From Saccharothrix sp. S26 (lineage in GTDB: Bacteria; Actinomycetota; Actinomycetes; Mycobacteriales; Pseudonocardiaceae), in NCBI RefSeq assembly GCF_021390395.1, contig NZ_JAJUWT010000035.1, forward strand, positions 20,247 to 84,246: a DNA stretch of 64,000 bases, written 5' to 3'. Below, piece after piece: positions 43,832 through 52,882 of the stretch. Every line of letters starts with the position of its first letter. Position 1 is the first letter of the stretch. Under the pieces are notes generated by a model. The model did no database searches. It worked only from the letters and a program-made list of their open reading frames with translations, and was not told the origin of the DNA. The position numbers and the translations under genes were made by a program.

Positions 43832-46075
43832 TCAGACCCGGCAGGGGCTGCCGCCGGGCTCGGTCGGCTCGACGTTGGCCCTCGCCTCGCCGAGCACCAC
43901 GTCGGTCAGGAGGGTGTCCAGCGCGAACGCCCGCTGCACCACGCTCGTGGACGTCGTCGTGGTGCTGTTGAGCTGCAACGACCCGATCACCAGCGGGATG
44001 GTCAGCGGCGCGCTGCCCACGGCCACCGAGACCCCGTTGATCCGCAGGCTCGCGATCTGCGACGAACCGGCGAACACCGGGTTGTGGTTCGCGTCGCACG
44101 TCACCGAGGCGTCCGCCCGGATCACGCCGACCTCGATGGTCACCAGCAGGCTGCTGATCCGCGTGTGCTCGACCCGCGCGGTGGACACCGCGCCGTCGCC
44201 GGGAGCCGGTGGCAGCGCGAGCAGGTCGTCCGGTGTCTGGTCCGTGCTCGCGGACAACGCGTTGGCCCGCACGGTCAGGATGCCCGCGGACAGGTTCACG
44301 TCGGCCACGGTCTCCGCGTCGTCGACGCACGGCATGTCCGGCGGGTTGGCCCGCGCCACCACGATCCCGGCCAGGTTCAGCGCGGTCGCCTGGCAGGAGA
44401 ACACGCCGGTCCGCTCCGAGGTGGTGATCCGCAGGTCCGACAGCACCGGACTGGCGCCCGACGGGCTCGCCGCCAACGTGGCCCGCACCTCGATGTACCG
44501 GCCGACCCGGGCGAACTCCACCCCGTTGGCCACCGGGGTGAACGCCTCGCCGGCCAGGCCCGCCTCGGTGTCGGACGTGCGCGCCTCCACCGTGATCGAG
44601 GTGCCCGGCGGGACGCTGCCCTGCGCCTCGGTGTTCCAGGTGACCGTGCCCCAGGTCTGCCCCGCGACGCCGCCGTCCTGCACCACCGACCAGGTGCCGA
44701 CCGGCGCGGTGATCTCGCCGAGCACCGACCCGGTCATGTCGCTGTAGTTGTACGGACCCGCGCCGGGGCCGAGGTCCACGGTCAGGTCGACCGCGCCCAC
44801 GGTGAACCCGCCGCCGCCGACCGGACCCGCGTCCGGGTCGATGCGCTGGGCGTTGTCGGAGTTGATGTTGGTGACCCACACCTTGCCGTTGGTGTCCACC
44901 GCGACGCCGGTCGGGCCGTTGCCGCCGGGCAGGACCACGTTGCCGACGAACGTGCCGTCGGTGCGCAGGTGGCCGACCGTGTTCGTGCCGTTGTCCAGCG
45001 CGTGGGCGACCCAGACGTTGCCCTCCATGTCGACCGCGACGCCCTGCGCGCGCGAGTGGCCGTGCGGGAACGTGCCCAGGACGGTGCCCGCCGGGTCCAT
45101 CTTGACCGTGCGGCCGGAGTTGACCTGGGTGTGCCAGATCTCGCCGGTCACCGGGTCCATGCCCAGGCCGTAGTCGCCGTGCGAGGTGTCCAGGCAGGCG
45201 CCCGTGCCGGTGCCCGGCTCGTACCGGAGCAGGTTCGTGCCGTACCGGGCCGACCACAGCGTGCCCGCCTTGTCGACCAGGCCGCCGTAGCCGCCGCACC
45301 CGAGGCTGAACGGCGCGGTCAACGGCGAGCCGTCCACCCCGGAGATCTTCTGGTGCTGGGTGTTCGACCCACCCGTCCAGAGGTCGTTGTTGGCGTCCAC
45401 GGCCACGGTGCGGGTGTTGGTGCCCGCGACCCGGCTGTAGGTGATCAGGCACTCGTCGGCGGCGGTGGTGACGCCGCCGTCGGAGTCGGCGCCGCCCGCG
45501 TTGGTCCACGGGCGGATGTCGCCCAGCCCGCGCGAGGTGGCGATCAGGCCGTCGCCGTCGCGGTCCGCGCAGGTGTTGTACCCGAACGGTCCCTTCAGGT
45601 AGTCGCCGTTCGGGTTGGCCGTGCCGTCGGCGTCCGACCGCGTGCCGCCGCGGATCACGCCCACGCGAGTGACCGAGCCGCGCCCGCCGGACGCCTCGTT
45701 GCGGTTCGACAGCCAGGTGTTGCCGAACTTGTCCACGGTGGTGCGGGAGGGGTTGCGGCCCTGGCCGTCCGGCGCGGACAGCCACTCGCCGACGATCTCG
45801 CCGGTGTCGACGTCGATGCGGACCATCGTGCCGCGCGCGGAGGCGGCGACGTTGACGAACGGGAAGAACACGGTCTGCCGGTCGAGCTGGAGCTGGTCGT
45901 CGTTCGGGGTGTCGTGGTTGACGTCCTGGAGCACCCCTTGGTCGAAGTGCTCGTCCAACGTGTAGAGCACGTCCTCGCCGGCGACGGGGGCGGCGGAGGC
46001 GGACGGTGTGCCTGCGAGGGGGAGCAGGAGCGTGCCGACCGCGGCCAGCACTAGGGATCTTCGCGGGTGACGCAT
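43832..46075 (-). CDS. Secreted NHL/Vgb-type beta-propeller protein with C-terminal beta domain
   Basis: A 747-residue exported protein. The signal peptide (MRHPRRSLVLAAVGTLLLPL, cleavage near ASA) precedes a propeller with repeats such as TTVDKFGNTWLSNRNE, VAVDANNDLWTGGS, VAVDMEGNVWVAHALDNGTN and VAVDTNGKVWVTNINSDNAQ. An Ig-like middle region follows (GTWSVVQDGGVAGQTWGTVT). From about 610 the end resembles the choice-of-anchor P domain (ISSLLVTIEVGVIRADASVT, SLRINGVSVAVGS). It is probably attached to or released at the cell surface; no lyase residues are evident. ATG 46075 follows AGAAGGGCAG. Confidence 0.85.
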   Translation of the reverse strand: MRHPRRSLVLAAVGTLLLPLAGTPSASAAPVAGEDVLYTLDEHFDQGVLQDVNHDTPNDDQLQLDRQTVFFPFVNVAASARGTMVRIDVDTGEIVGEWLSAPDGQGRNPSRTTVDKFGNTWLSNRNEASGGRGSVTRVGVIRGGTRSDADGTANPNGDYLKGPFGYNTCADRDGDGLIATSRGLGDIRPWTNAGGADSDGGVTTAADECLITYSRVAGTNTRTVAVDANNDLWTGGSNTQHQKISGVDGSPLTAPFSLGCGGYGGLVDKAGTLWSARYGTNLLRYEPGTGTGACLDTSHGDYGLGMDPVTGEIWHTQVNSGRTVKMDPAGTVLGTFPHGHSRAQGVAVDMEGNVWVAHALDNGTNTVGHLRTDGTFVGNVVLPGGNGPTGVAVDTNGKVWVTNINSDNAQRIDPDAGPVGGGGFTVGAVDLTVDLGPGAGPYNYSDMTGSVLGEITAPVGTWSVVQDGGVAGQTWGTVTWNTEAQGSVPPGTSITVEARTSDTEAGLAGEAFTPVANGVEFARVGRYIEVRATLAASPSGASPVLSDLRITTSERTGVFSCQATALNLAGIVVARANPPDMPCVDDAETVADVNLSAGILTVRANALSASTDQTPDDLLALPPAPGDGAVSTARVEHTRISSLLVTIEVGVIRADASVTCDANHNPVFAGSSQIASLRINGVSVAVGSAPLTIPLVIGSLQLNSTTTTSTSVVQRAFALDTLLTDVVLGEARANVEPTEPGGSPCRV

Positions 46076-46502
46076 GGATCTGCCCTTCTGGAGGGTTCTC
46101 GGCGATTCGGGCATTTCCGTCACGTGACAACCGGGTGTCGAGCGCCCGCCGGAACGCGTTACCGGCCTCGGAAATGTGAGTAGACAATTGAGCAAAAATC
46201 GGGTCGCGCGGTCACGCTGTGCCGAGCGGGAAACGTTCGAATGGACCAGTGATTCGTTCCGGACGGTGACCGCCGGCGGTGCCTCGTCCGTCGAACGGCC
46301 CAGCTCCTGCGCTGATCCGGGCCGATCCGGGCCAGGTGATCGTTAACCCTGCGGACACTCGCGGAACACCGGGAATTCGTTCTCCCGGTCGACCGGGTCT
46401 CAGTCCGTCCGCTTCGCTTGACAAGCGCGCGTGACGTCCCGAATCCTCCGCTGGGCTGACCCGTTTCGGTCGGTCGCGCACAAACCCCGAGGAAGGTTCG
46501 AC
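46076..46502. other. Divergent promoter region
   Basis: The region separates the beta-propeller gene from the ABC importer. A TTGACA at 46420-46425 is the best -35 candidate for the importer, without a strong -10. I looked for a thiamine riboswitch before the importer and found no CUGAGA-type core on that strand. No other structure stands out. Confidence 0.4.
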
Positions 46503-47633
46503 GTGAACCACACCCGAGTCCTGCGGTCGGTGGGCGTCGGCGTCACCGCGGTGGCGCTGGTCGCCGCCTGCGGCACGCCACCGCCCAAGGACGGTGCCGC
46601 GAGCGGCGCCCCCGCGGCCACCGCGAAGTCCGCCGCCGACTTCGGCGGGCTGGACCAGCTCGTCGAGGCCGCCAAGAAGGAGGGCAGGCTCAACGTCATC
46701 GCGTTGCCGCCCGACTGGGCGAACTACGGCGAGATGATCTCCGCGTTCGAGGCCGAGTACGGCATCGAGGTCGACTCCGCGCAGCCCGACGCGTCCAGCC
46801 AGGACGAGATCAACGCCGCCAAGCAGCTCAAGGGCGGCGACCGGGCGCCGGACGTGTTCGACCTCGGCCTGACCGTGGCGCTGGCCAACACCGACCTGTT
46901 CGCGCCGTACCAGGTGCGGACGTGGGCCGACATCCCCGAGGAGCTCAAGGAGCCGTCCGGGCTGTACTACGGCGACTACGGCGGCTTCATGTCCATCGGC
47001 TACGACGCCGCCAAGGTGCCCGCGCCGACCTCGGTCAAGGACCTGCTCAAGCCCGAGTACCAGGGCAAGGTCGCGCTCAACGGCGACCCGACCCAGGCCG
47101 GCGCCGCGTTCTCCGGCGTGGTGATGGCCGCGTTGGGCAACGGCGGCTCGGCCGACGACATCGCGCCGGGCGTGGAGTTCTTCAAGCAGCTCAAGGCCGC
47201 CGGGAACTTCCTGCCCGTCGACCCGTCGCCCGCGACCATCGAGTCCGGCCAGACACCCGTCGTGATCGACTGGGACTACACCAACGCCGCGCAGACCGCC
47301 AAGCTCGCCGGCAAGGTCGACTGGAAGGTCGTCGTCCCGGCGGAGGCGCAGGTCGGCGGCTACTACAACCAGGCGATCAACAAAGACGCGCCGCACCCGG
47401 CCGCCGCACGCCTGTGGCAGGAGTTCCTGTACTCCGACAAGGGCCAGAACACCTACCTCAAGGGCCTGTCGCGGCCGGTGCGGATGGACGCGATGACCAA
47501 GGCCGGCACGGTCGACGCGGCCGCGGCGGCGAAGCTGCCGAAGACGTCGGACAAGCAGGTGTTCCCGACCCAGGAGCAGTCCGACAAGGCCAAGCAGGTG
47601 CTCGCGGCCACGTGGGCGCAGGCGGTGGGCTGA
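46503..47633 (+). CDS. ABC importer substrate-binding lipoprotein
   Basis: A 376-residue extracellular solute-binding protein starting at GTG 46503 behind GAGGAAGG. The signal ends in a lipobox (LVAACG), so the Cys is lipidated and the protein is anchored to the membrane. The mature part has family 1 features (LVEAAKKEGRLNVIALPPDW, DVFDLGLTVALANTDLFAPY, YYGDYGGFMSIGYDAAKVPA). The group includes binding proteins for polyamines, iron, thiamine and 2-aminoethylphosphonate; the pocket does not let me choose. It is the first gene of a four-gene importer operon. Confidence 0.88.
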   Translation: MNHTRVLRSVGVGVTAVALVAACGTPPPKDGAASGAPAATAKSAADFGGLDQLVEAAKKEGRLNVIALPPDWANYGEMISAFEAEYGIEVDSAQPDASSQDEINAAKQLKGGDRAPDVFDLGLTVALANTDLFAPYQVRTWADIPEELKEPSGLYYGDYGGFMSIGYDAAKVPAPTSVKDLLKPEYQGKVALNGDPTQAGAAFSGVVMAALGNGGSADDIAPGVEFFKQLKAAGNFLPVDPSPATIESGQTPVVIDWDYTNAAQTAKLAGKVDWKVVVPAEAQVGGYYNQAINKDAPHPAAARLWQEFLYSDKGQNTYLKGLSRPVRMDAMTKAGTVDAAAAAKLPKTSDKQVFPTQEQSDKAKQVLAATWAQAVG

Positions 47634-47636
47634 CCG

Positions 47637-48566
47637 GTGGTCGCACCCGTCACGACCGCGGCCGGGGGAGGACGGCAGGCGTCCCCACGCCGGAAGGGGA
47701 ACGACCGGGGGCCGTCGTCGGGCTCTGTTCTGGCGTGGCTGGTCGTGGTGCCGTTCCTGGCCTACGTCGGCACGTTCCTGGTGTACCCGACCGCGCTCGT
47801 GCTGGCCGGGGCGTTCCAGGACGCCGACGGCGCGTTCACGCTCGCCAACCTGGCCGCCCTGACCCGCGGCGCGTACCTCCAGGCGTTCCTGCGCAGCGTG
47901 CAGCTGTCCGCGATCACCGCCCTGCTCGGCGCGGTGCTCGGCGCGCTGCTGTCCTGGGGGGTCGCGGTCGGCAAGCCGGACGGCCTGGTGCGCCGCGTGG
48001 TGGTGGCCGGCGCGGGTGTGCTGGCCCAGTTCGGCGGCGTGCCGCTGGCGTTCGCGTTCCTGGCCACGGTCGGGTTCCAGGGCTTCGTCACGCGCTTCCT
48101 GCGCGACTCGTTCGGCGTGGACCTCTTCGCCACCGGCGCGTGGCTGTTCGAGCTGCCCGGCCTGACCCTGGTCTACACGTTCTTCCAGATCCCGTTGATG
48201 GTCATCGTGTTCCTGCCCGCCCTGGACGGCCTGCGCCCGCAGTGGCGTGAGGCGGTGGACGGCCTCGGCGGCTCGGCGTGGACCTACTGGCGGCACGTCG
48301 GCGGCCCGATCCTGCTGCCCGCGTTCCTCGGCGCGGTGCTGCTGCTGTTCGCCAACGCGTTCTCCGCCTACGCCACGGCGGCGGCGTTGGTGTCGCAGGG
48401 CAGCCCCATCGTGCCGTTGCAGATCCGCGGGTTCCTGACCGGCGAGGTGCTGCTGGGTCAGGAGAACCTCGGCAAGGCGCTCGGCCTGGGCATGGTCGTG
48501 GTGGTCGCCGTGGCGATGGGCCTGTACGCGGTGTTGCAGCGGAGGTTCGCCCGATGGCAGCGGTGA
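47637..48566 (+). CDS. ABC importer permease 1
   Basis: A 309-residue permease starting at GTG 47637, 3 bp after the binding-protein stop. About six transmembrane helices; the first is VLAWLVVVPFLAYVGTFLVY. The EAA loop that docks the ATPase reads WREAVDGLGGSAWTYWRHVG. The last 13 bases overlap the second permease, so translation is coupled. Confidence 0.9.
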   Translation: MVAPVTTAAGGGRQASPRRKGNDRGPSSGSVLAWLVVVPFLAYVGTFLVYPTALVLAGAFQDADGAFTLANLAALTRGAYLQAFLRSVQLSAITALLGAVLGALLSWGVAVGKPDGLVRRVVVAGAGVLAQFGGVPLAFAFLATVGFQGFVTRFLRDSFGVDLFATGAWLFELPGLTLVYTFFQIPLMVIVFLPALDGLRPQWREAVDGLGGSAWTYWRHVGGPILLPAFLGAVLLLFANAFSAYATAAALVSQGSPIVPLQIRGFLTGEVLLGQENLGKALGLGMVVVVAVAMGLYAVLQRRFARWQR

Positions 48567-49342
48567 CCAGGTCCCGATCGGTCGCGCGGACCGTGATCCT
48601 GCTCGTGCTCGGCGCGTTCTTCCTGCTGCCGCTCGTCGCGATGGCCGAGTTCACGACCCGGGGCGCCGGTGGCACGCGCAGCCTCGCCTCGTGGGCGGCG
48701 ATCGCGGACGACCCGGACCTGGTCGAGGCGATCCTGGTGTCGGTGCAGCTCGCGGTGACCAGCTCGGTGCTCGTGCTGGTGCTGCTGGTGCCGACGATGA
48801 CGTGGATCAGGCTGCGGCTGCCCGGGTTGCGGCGGCTGGTGGAGTTCCTGTGCCTGCTGCCGGTGGCGATCCCGGCGATCGTGCTGGTGGTGGGCATGGC
48901 ACCGCTGTACGCGTGGGTGAACTACTTCCTCGGCGACTCGCCGTTGACGCTGACGTTCGCCTACGCGGTGCTGGTGCTGCCGTTCGCCTACCGGGCGATC
49001 GACGCGGGCCTGTCCGCGATCGACCTGAAGACGTTGGCGGAAGCGGCCCGCGGCCTCGGCGCGTCCTGGGGCACGGTGCTGCTGCGGGTCGTCGCGCCCA
49101 ACATCCGCACCGCGTTGATCGGCGCGTCGCTGCTGTCGGTGGCGTTGGTGCTCGGCGAGTTCACCATCGCGTCGCTGCTGAACTTCGACACGTTGCAGGT
49201 GCGGGTCAACCTGCTGGGCAAGCGCGACGCCGGCGTGTCGATCGCGGTGTCGCTGCTGACCCTGCTGTTCGCGTTCGCCCTGCTGTTCCTGCTCTCGTTC
49301 ATCGGCGGGCGGCGCCGCGACACCGCCGTCGGGGGAGGCTGA
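48554..49342 (+). CDS. ABC importer permease 2
   Basis: A 262-residue permease with about six helices (TVILLVLGAFFLLPLVAMAE, LVEFLCLLPVAIPAIVLVVG, LLTLLFAFALLFLLSFIGG) and an EAA loop, LKTLAEAARGLGASWGTVLL. It forms a heterodimeric channel with permease 1. ATG 48554 lies inside the upstream gene. Confidence 0.9.
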   Translation: MAAVTRSRSVARTVILLVLGAFFLLPLVAMAEFTTRGAGGTRSLASWAAIADDPDLVEAILVSVQLAVTSSVLVLVLLVPTMTWIRLRLPGLRRLVEFLCLLPVAIPAIVLVVGMAPLYAWVNYFLGDSPLTLTFAYAVLVLPFAYRAIDAGLSAIDLKTLAEAARGLGASWGTVLLRVVAPNIRTALIGASLLSVALVLGEFTIASLLNFDTLQVRVNLLGKRDAGVSIAVSLLTLLFAFALLFLLSFIGGRRRDTAVGGG

Positions 49343-49344
49343 CC

Positions 49345-50388
49345 ATGGAGTACCTGCGACTGGACGGCGTGCGCAAGGCGTTCGGCGGCCAGGCGGCGCT
49401 CGACGGGCTCGACCTGGAGCTCGCCGAGGGCGAGCTGGTCAGCCTGCTCGGGCCCAGCGGCTGCGGCAAGACGACCGCGCTGCGGATCGTCGCCGGGTTC
49501 GAGACCGCCGACGCGGGCTCCGTGCTGGTGGACGGGCGCGACCTCACCGGCGTGCCCGCGAACAAGCGGGACATGGGCATGGTGTTCCAGGCCTACAGCC
49601 TGTTCCCGAACATGACCGTGACGCAGAACGTGGCGTTCGGCCTGCGGCTGCGCAAGGCGCCGGACCGGGCGACCCGGGTCGCCGAGCTGCTGGAGCTGGT
49701 CGGGCTGGCCCACCTCGGCAAGCGGTACCCGCACCAGCTCTCCGGCGGGCAGCAGCAACGCGTCGCGCTGGCCCGCGCGCTGGCGATCCGGCCGCGGGTG
49801 CTGCTGCTGGACGAGCCGCTGTCCGCGCTGGACGCCAAGGTGCGGGTGGCGTTGCGCGACGAGATCCGGCGCATCCAGACCGAGTTGGGCATGACCACGT
49901 TGTTCGTCACGCACGACCAGGAGGAGGCGCTGGCCGTCTCCGACCGGGTGGGCGTGATGTCGCACGGCCGGCTGGAGCAGCTCGACACGCCCGCGGTCGT
50001 GTACCGGGAGCCCGCGTCGGCGTTCGTGGCGCAGTTCGTCGGCGTGACCAACGCGGTGCACGGCGTCGCCGAGGCGGGCGGCGTGCGACTGGGCTCGTTC
50101 CGGCTGGCCACCGACGCGGCCGAAGGGCTGACCGGCGAGGTGAAGGTGATCGTGCGGCCGGAGGACATCGTGATCGCCCCGCACGGCGGTCGGGCCGACG
50201 GCGCGTTGACCGGCACCGTGCTCACCCAGAGCTTCCTCGGGCCGGTGACCAGGCTGTCCGTCCGGCTCGACGGCGGCGACCAGGTCGTGCGGGTCGACCA
50301 GCCGTCGCACCGCGCGGCCGACTTCCCGCCCGGCGCGGCCGTCGCGCTGGACCTGGGGATCGGCAGGCTGATGGTCGTCGCGGCGTGA
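49345..50388 (+). CDS. ABC importer ATP-binding subunit
   Basis: A 347-residue ATPase. Walker A is LLGPSGCGKTTALRIVAG, the Q-loop is MVFQAYSLFP, the signature is QLSGGQQQRVALARALA, Walker B is VLLLDEPLSALDAKV, and the H-loop is FVTHDQEEALA. A TOBE domain at about 270-345 (VKVIVRPEDIVIAPHGG, LTQSFLGPVTRLSVRLDGGD) places it in the MalK/PotA/FbpC group. It starts 2 bp after the second permease and ends the operon. Confidence 0.94.
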   Translation: MEYLRLDGVRKAFGGQAALDGLDLELAEGELVSLLGPSGCGKTTALRIVAGFETADAGSVLVDGRDLTGVPANKRDMGMVFQAYSLFPNMTVTQNVAFGLRLRKAPDRATRVAELLELVGLAHLGKRYPHQLSGGQQQRVALARALAIRPRVLLLDEPLSALDAKVRVALRDEIRRIQTELGMTTLFVTHDQEEALAVSDRVGVMSHGRLEQLDTPAVVYREPASAFVAQFVGVTNAVHGVAEAGGVRLGSFRLATDAAEGLTGEVKVIVRPEDIVIAPHGGRADGALTGTVLTQSFLGPVTRLSVRLDGGDQVVRVDQPSHRAADFPPGAAVALDLGIGRLMVVAA

Positions 50389-50406
50389 CGACGGGCGGAG
50401 GGGGCG

Positions 50407-51021
50407 CTACGGGCGGCGCAATTTCGTCAACCTGATCCGTTCGGCGTCCGACAACGCGGAATCGGTCAGCACCCGCACCCCGCGCGCGCCGATCGGCTGC
50501 CCGTTCACGGAAGTCACCCAATTGGTCGGCACATCGGTGAACAACGTGACTTCCGGTGTGTCGGCGAAATGGCCGTAACCCAACACCGTCGACCGGCTCA
50601 CGCTCGGCCCGTTGAGCACCACGTAATCCTGGTCGGCCAGGGTCGGGTCGCTCACCCACGGCACCTCGTCGCCCAGTGTCCAGCCGCCGACGCCGCCGTA
50701 GCGCAGCAGGAACGTGCGGGCGTGGTGGATCGTGACCACGTAGTGGTGCTCGCGGTCCGGGTCCACGGGCCCTGGCGTGCGGGTGAAGTTCAGGCCGTAC
50801 GAGACGCCCGCCGCGCGCAGGCCCCGGGAGAACGCGTCCAGGTCGCCGCCGCCGGTGCTGATCGCCCGCGACAGCGCCGACCACGCGCCGGTGGCCGTCT
50901 GGTTCGGCAGGCGGGCGCCCGGCCACGGGTCGCTGATGGTCATGCCGCCCCAGATGAGGCGCACCGCGGGGGCGGGCCAGACATTGTCGCGCTCACCCCG
51001 GTAGAGGGTCATGTCCGGCAT
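50407..51021 (-). CDS. Protein of unknown function
   Basis: A 204-residue soluble protein, ATG 51021 behind AGGAG at good spacing, so it is very probably real. It starts MPDMTLYRGERDNVWPAP and has no signal peptide or membrane segment. The middle contains DREHHYVVTIHHARTFLLRY and VGGWTLGDEVPWVSDPTLAD; near the end are TDVPTNWVTSVNGQPIGARG and SDAERIRLTKLRR. The LYRGE start and a distal Trp/Glu-rich block recall some ADP-ribosyltransferase-like or toxin-immunity folds, but I cannot identify a catalytic triad and do not assign one. It converges with the ABC importer. Confidence 0.75.
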   Translation of the reverse strand: MPDMTLYRGERDNVWPAPAVRLIWGGMTISDPWPGARLPNQTATGAWSALSRAISTGGGDLDAFSRGLRAAGVSYGLNFTRTPGPVDPDREHHYVVTIHHARTFLLRYGGVGGWTLGDEVPWVSDPTLADQDYVVLNGPSVSRSTVLGYGHFADTPEVTLFTDVPTNWVTSVNGQPIGARGVRVLTDSALSDAERIRLTKLRRP

Positions 51022-51167
51022 GGGAATACTCCTCGCGAGGAATTCGTGCGGAGGAATCGTCCCGATCCTACGCGGAACAGGAGGAAACGCGTACGAATTC
51101 ACCGGCAAGGAGTACCGGTCCGCGAAAATGCGGTGTCAAAAAGGGTGGATATGCAATGTCGACGGAC

Positions 51168-51203
51168 GGAGGGGCCCGCCGCGAGCGCGCGGCGGGCCCC
51201 TCC
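51168..51203 (-). terminator. Hairpin terminator after the LVIVD gene
   Basis: GGAGGGGCCCGCCGC (51168-51182) pairs perfectly with GCGGCGGGCCCCTCC (51189-51203) around six bases, 29 bp beyond the stop of the leftward LVIVD-repeat gene. Confidence 0.85.
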
Positions 51204-51231
51204 TGGTGCCACGACGGTCGGACCGTCCGGG

Positions 51232-52731
51232 CTAGCGCGGGAACAGGTCCCGGTACGAGCCCTGCGTCTGCACGTTCAACTCGCCGACGCGGACGAGCTT
51301 CGCGGTCGCCGTCCGCGGGTCGCGGATGTCGAGCACGTCCAAGCCCTTGGCCATGTCGGAGGAGAAGATGTAGCCGTTGTAGTAGTACGCCGACCACGAG
51401 CCGCCGCCGGCGCCGTTGGGCAGCGGGCCGCGCTCGAACCAGCCGATCTCCTTGGGGTTGCGGGAGTCGGTGAAGTCCCAGATCGAGATACCGCCCTGGT
51501 ACCACGCCTGGACCATGATGTCGCGACCCTGCACCGGGAGCAGCGAACCGTTGTGCGCCACGCAGTTCTCCGTGTCGCCCTGGGTCCGGGAGATCTTGTA
51601 GTAGGAGCGGAACTCCAGCTTCCGGTTGTCACCGCGGCCGGTGATGTCGTAGATGCCGTCCGCGCCGCGGGTCGGGCCGATCTTCTCGTTGCAGGTCGGC
51701 GCGCCGCCGCCACCGAGCTCGTCGGTGAAGACGACCTTGGTGCCCTCGTTGTTGAAGGTGGCCGAGTGCCAGAACGCGAAGTTCACGTTGTCCTGGACGC
51801 GGCTGAGTTCGCGCGGCTTCTCGCGGTCGGAGATGTCCCACAGCACGCCGTCACCCATGCAGGCGCCGGCCGCGAGGTCCTTGGCCGGGTACACGGTGAT
51901 GTCGTGGCAGCCGGAGGTCGCACGGACGTAGCCCTGCTCGATCGTGCCGTCACGGCCGGGGTTGCCGCCGTCCGGGAACAGCACGGTCTCCGACAGCACC
52001 GAGGCCGACGCCGGGTCCTTCAGCGGCACCTTGACGATGCTGATCAGGTCGTGCGGCGTCTTGCAGTCGGGGAAGGAGTCGTTGGGGCCGTACGACGAGA
52101 CGTACAGGTAGGCGTTCTTGCCCTTCTTGTCCGGCACCAGCGTGTGCGTGTGCGAACCGCACTTGGTCTCGACCGCGGCGACGTACTTCGGGTTCTTCTT
52201 GTCGCTGATGTCGAAGATCTTGATGCCCTCCCACGCGTCCTTGTTGGTCGCGGCGAGCGGCGTGCTGGCGCAGGAGTTGTCGCTGCGCGAGGAGTCCGTG
52301 GACAGGAACAGCAGGTCGTCCTTGACCGAGATGTCGTTCTGCGAGCCGGGGCACCACACCGTGCTCACGACGGACGGCTTGCGCGGGTTGCGCACGTCGT
52401 AGATCACGAAGCCGTCGTAGTTGCCGTCGAACGCGTAGCCGTCCTGGAACGCCAGGTCGGTCCACGTCGACGAGGCGGTGAAGGGCGCCGGCTTCGGCAG
52501 GTTGGCCAGGTGCTTGACGTTGCGGCTGTTGCGGATCTCGTCGACGCCGGGCAGGCCGGTGGCCGGCTGCTCCGGGCTCGACAGTTGCGCCTCGGACAGC
52601 CCGGCCAGGTCGGCGTCGTCCGGCGCGGCGGTCGCCTGGGGCGCCCAGGCCACGACCGACAGGCTGAGCGCGAAGGCCCCGAGGACCGCCGCCGGCGTTC
52701 TGCGCCGTCGGGTCGAATCGCGTGCTTCCAC
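51232..52731 (-). CDS. Secreted LVIVD-repeat beta-propeller protein
   Basis: A 499-residue protein starting at GTG 52731 after GGGGAA. The N-terminus is a long twin-basic signal (STRRRRTPAAVLGAFALSLS, cleavage near ATA), possibly a Tat substrate. The mature protein has LVIVD-type repeats such as YDGFVIYDVRNPRKPSVVST, EGIKIFDISDKKNPKYVAAV, DGVLWDISDREKPREL, GGISIWDFTDSRNPKEIGWF and KGLDVLDIRDPRT, plus conserved Cys and His (SHTHTLVPD, AHNGSLLPV). Its role is unknown. It is divergently transcribed from a DUF305 gene across 151 bp, a pairing I have seen in other actinomycetes. Confidence 0.88.
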   Translation of the reverse strand: MEARDSTRRRRTPAAVLGAFALSLSVVAWAPQATAAPDDADLAGLSEAQLSSPEQPATGLPGVDEIRNSRNVKHLANLPKPAPFTASSTWTDLAFQDGYAFDGNYDGFVIYDVRNPRKPSVVSTVWCPGSQNDISVKDDLLFLSTDSSRSDNSCASTPLAATNKDAWEGIKIFDISDKKNPKYVAAVETKCGSHTHTLVPDKKGKNAYLYVSSYGPNDSFPDCKTPHDLISIVKVPLKDPASASVLSETVLFPDGGNPGRDGTIEQGYVRATSGCHDITVYPAKDLAAGACMGDGVLWDISDREKPRELSRVQDNVNFAFWHSATFNNEGTKVVFTDELGGGGAPTCNEKIGPTRGADGIYDITGRGDNRKLEFRSYYKISRTQGDTENCVAHNGSLLPVQGRDIMVQAWYQGGISIWDFTDSRNPKEIGWFERGPLPNGAGGGSWSAYYYNGYIFSSDMAKGLDVLDIRDPRTATAKLVRVGELNVQTQGSYRDLFPR

Positions 52732-52882
52732 TTCAGGTTCCCCTTCCAGCCCACTGCAGGGCCCGCAGTATCACCCGTTCGCAAGGCTAAGGACCAGACC
52801 CATTCGTCGGGAATTTTGTGGCTTCCGGCTGGTGGGACAGCCGGGTACGTTGGCGGCCGACCGGAGTCGTAGGGGGTATCGG

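Noticed and set aside
42945..46187. A 1080-codon leftward frame over the membrane protein and the propeller gene
   Set aside because: Arg/Gly/Ala-rich shadow of the real frames, which have signal peptide, repeats and proper starts.
46076..46502. Thiamine riboswitch before the ABC importer
   Set aside because: A CTGAGA-like string occurs only on the opposite strand and lacks the paired elements of the aptamer.
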